DNA from: Thioclava sp. SK-1
Lineage (GTDB): Bacteria; Pseudomonadota; Alphaproteobacteria; Rhodobacterales; Rhodobacteraceae
DNA: 64,000 nt
Assembly (NCBI RefSeq): GCF_001705665.1
Contig: NZ_MDHA01000044.1
Location: 248,001-312,000 of the forward strand
Direction of reading: 5' to 3'
Positions 63,442 through 64,000 of the stretch are shown one piece after another (position 1 is the first letter of the stretch; the number at the start of each line of letters is the position of its first letter). The notes below the pieces were generated by a model that was given only the letters and a program-made list of their open reading frames with translations, ran no database searches and had not been told where the DNA came from. A program made the position numbers and the translations under genes.

Positions 63442-64000
63442 TTAACCTTCGACTTTGTCGTATGCGTCGATAATCTTCGCCACCAGCGGATGACGCACCA
63501 CGTCAGCCGAGGTGAAGTAATTGAACGAAATCCCTTTTACATCGCCAAGGATACGTTCCGCATCAGCCAGACCCGACGGCATACCGCGGGGCAAATCCAC
63601 CTGAGAGCGGTCGCCGGTGATCACCATCCGTGACCCTTGTCCCAAACGGGTCAGGAACATCTTCATCTGCATGGTGGTCGCGTTTTGCGCCTCATCCAGA
63701 ACGACAAACGCATTGGCCAAGGTCCGGCCGCGCATGAACGCCAGCGGCGCAATTTCAATCCGCTTTTCTTCCATCAGCTTGGCCAATTGCTTGGCAGGCA
63801 AAAAGTCGTTCAGCGCATCATACAGTGGCTGCATATAGGGGTCGACTTTTTCCTTCATATCACCGGGTAAGAAGCCCAACCGTTCGCCGGCCTCAACTGC
63901 AGGACGCGACAAAATGATTTTATCGACATGACCGCCGATCAACAGCGTCACGCCGACGGCAACAGCAAGATAGGTTTTACCCGTCCCCGCCGGACCAATG
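63442..64000 (-). CDS. phoH: PhoH-family ATPase (cut off at window end)
   Basis: The C-terminal 185 or so residues of a PhoH-like NTPase; the N terminus lies beyond position 64000. Visible are the Walker A GPAGTGKT just inside the right edge, [28 protein letters not shown] (Walker B) and [15 protein letters not shown], all standard for the family. PhoH proteins are linked to RNA processing and often lie beside ybeY in alphaproteobacteria. The stop is at 63442; the next rightward gene is not visible. Confidence 0.9.
   Translation of the reverse strand, partial: IGPAGTGKTYLAVAVGVTLLIGGHVDKIILSRPAVEAGERLGFLPGDMKEKVDPYMQPLYDALNDFLPAKQLAKLMEEKRIEIAPLAFMRGRTLANAFVVLDEAQNATTMQMKMFLTRLGQGSRMVITGDRSQVDLPRGMPSGLADAERILGDVKGISFNYFTSADVVRHPLVAKIIDAYDKVEG

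Noticed and set aside
1-64000. CRISPR arrays, insertion sequences, prophage or toxin-antitoxin genes
   Set aside because: None seen on either strand; composition and gene order look like stable chromosome.

Overview
The window reads as ordinary chromosomal DNA from an alphaproteobacterium, most likely a marine-type Rhodobacteraceae (roseobacter group). The evidence is gene content and order: a class II B12-dependent ribonucleotide reductase, an NDUFA12-type complex I subunit beside DUF2155 and aat, accBC, clpPX, the preTA pair, a GlpSTPQV-type glycerol ABC transporter, a two-domain cold-shock protein and the small DUF6280 protein. I see one tRNA (Pro-TGG) and no insertion sequences, integrases, phage genes or CRISPR arrays. 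Gene density is high and most intergenic gaps are short.

Layout. 0-6.4 kb: DUF6280 protein, YgfZ, a class V and a HisC-like aminotransferase, a DUF305 protein, and a PepSY membrane protein with a small secreted partner. 6.7-13.2 kb: nrdJ with a long palindrome-rich leader, tRNA-Pro, DUF192, a double cold-shock-domain protein, pdxH. 13.4-18.5 kb: fabI, a LysE-type exporter, gpt, two secreted proteins of unknown role, a RutR-like TetR regulator and a low-complexity protein. 18.6-21.3 kb: preT-preA (reductive pyrimidine catabolism), with a RutR-like operator in front. 21.5-25.7 kb: accB-accC, a methyltransferase, aat, DUF2155, NDUFA12. 25.8-31.2 kb: clpX, clpP, OsmC, a repetitive secreted protein, dgt, erpA. 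31.3-35.3 kb: a flavin monooxygenase, a DMT exporter, a GYF-DUF805 membrane protein and a fumarylacetoacetate-hydrolase-family enzyme.

35.3-44.8 kb is a regulated catabolic locus. A GntR-acetylpolyamine amidohydrolase-transaminase operon diverges from a dipeptide-type ABC transporter plus a hydroxyacid dehydrogenase, and a perfect GntR-style operator sits between them. 44.8-56.0 kb is a complete glycerol locus: glpD-glpS-glpT-glpP-glpQ-DUF2160-glpV, then a strong terminator, then glpK, with divergent glpR translationally coupled to an iron-dependent alcohol dehydrogenase. The two GlpS/GlpT ATPases carry complementary defects that predict one dead and one live ATP site.

56.0-63.1 kb is the least familiar part. 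A three-gene membrane-bound sugar/polyol dehydrogenase (Tat small subunit, triheme cytochrome c, GMC flavoprotein) sits behind a LacI-type operator. It is followed on the same strand by a monooxygenase-glyoxalase fusion, an EthD-like protein, a shikimate-dehydrogenase relative lacking the usual shikimate-binding motif, and a dienelactone-hydrolase-like protein. I infer a polyol or cyclic-acid oxidation pathway, but the substrate cannot be read from sequence. The window ends inside a PhoH-family ATPase. I found no wholly novel defence or mobile system; the best leads are this cluster, the asymmetric glycerol ABC ATPases, and several candidate operators that can be tested.
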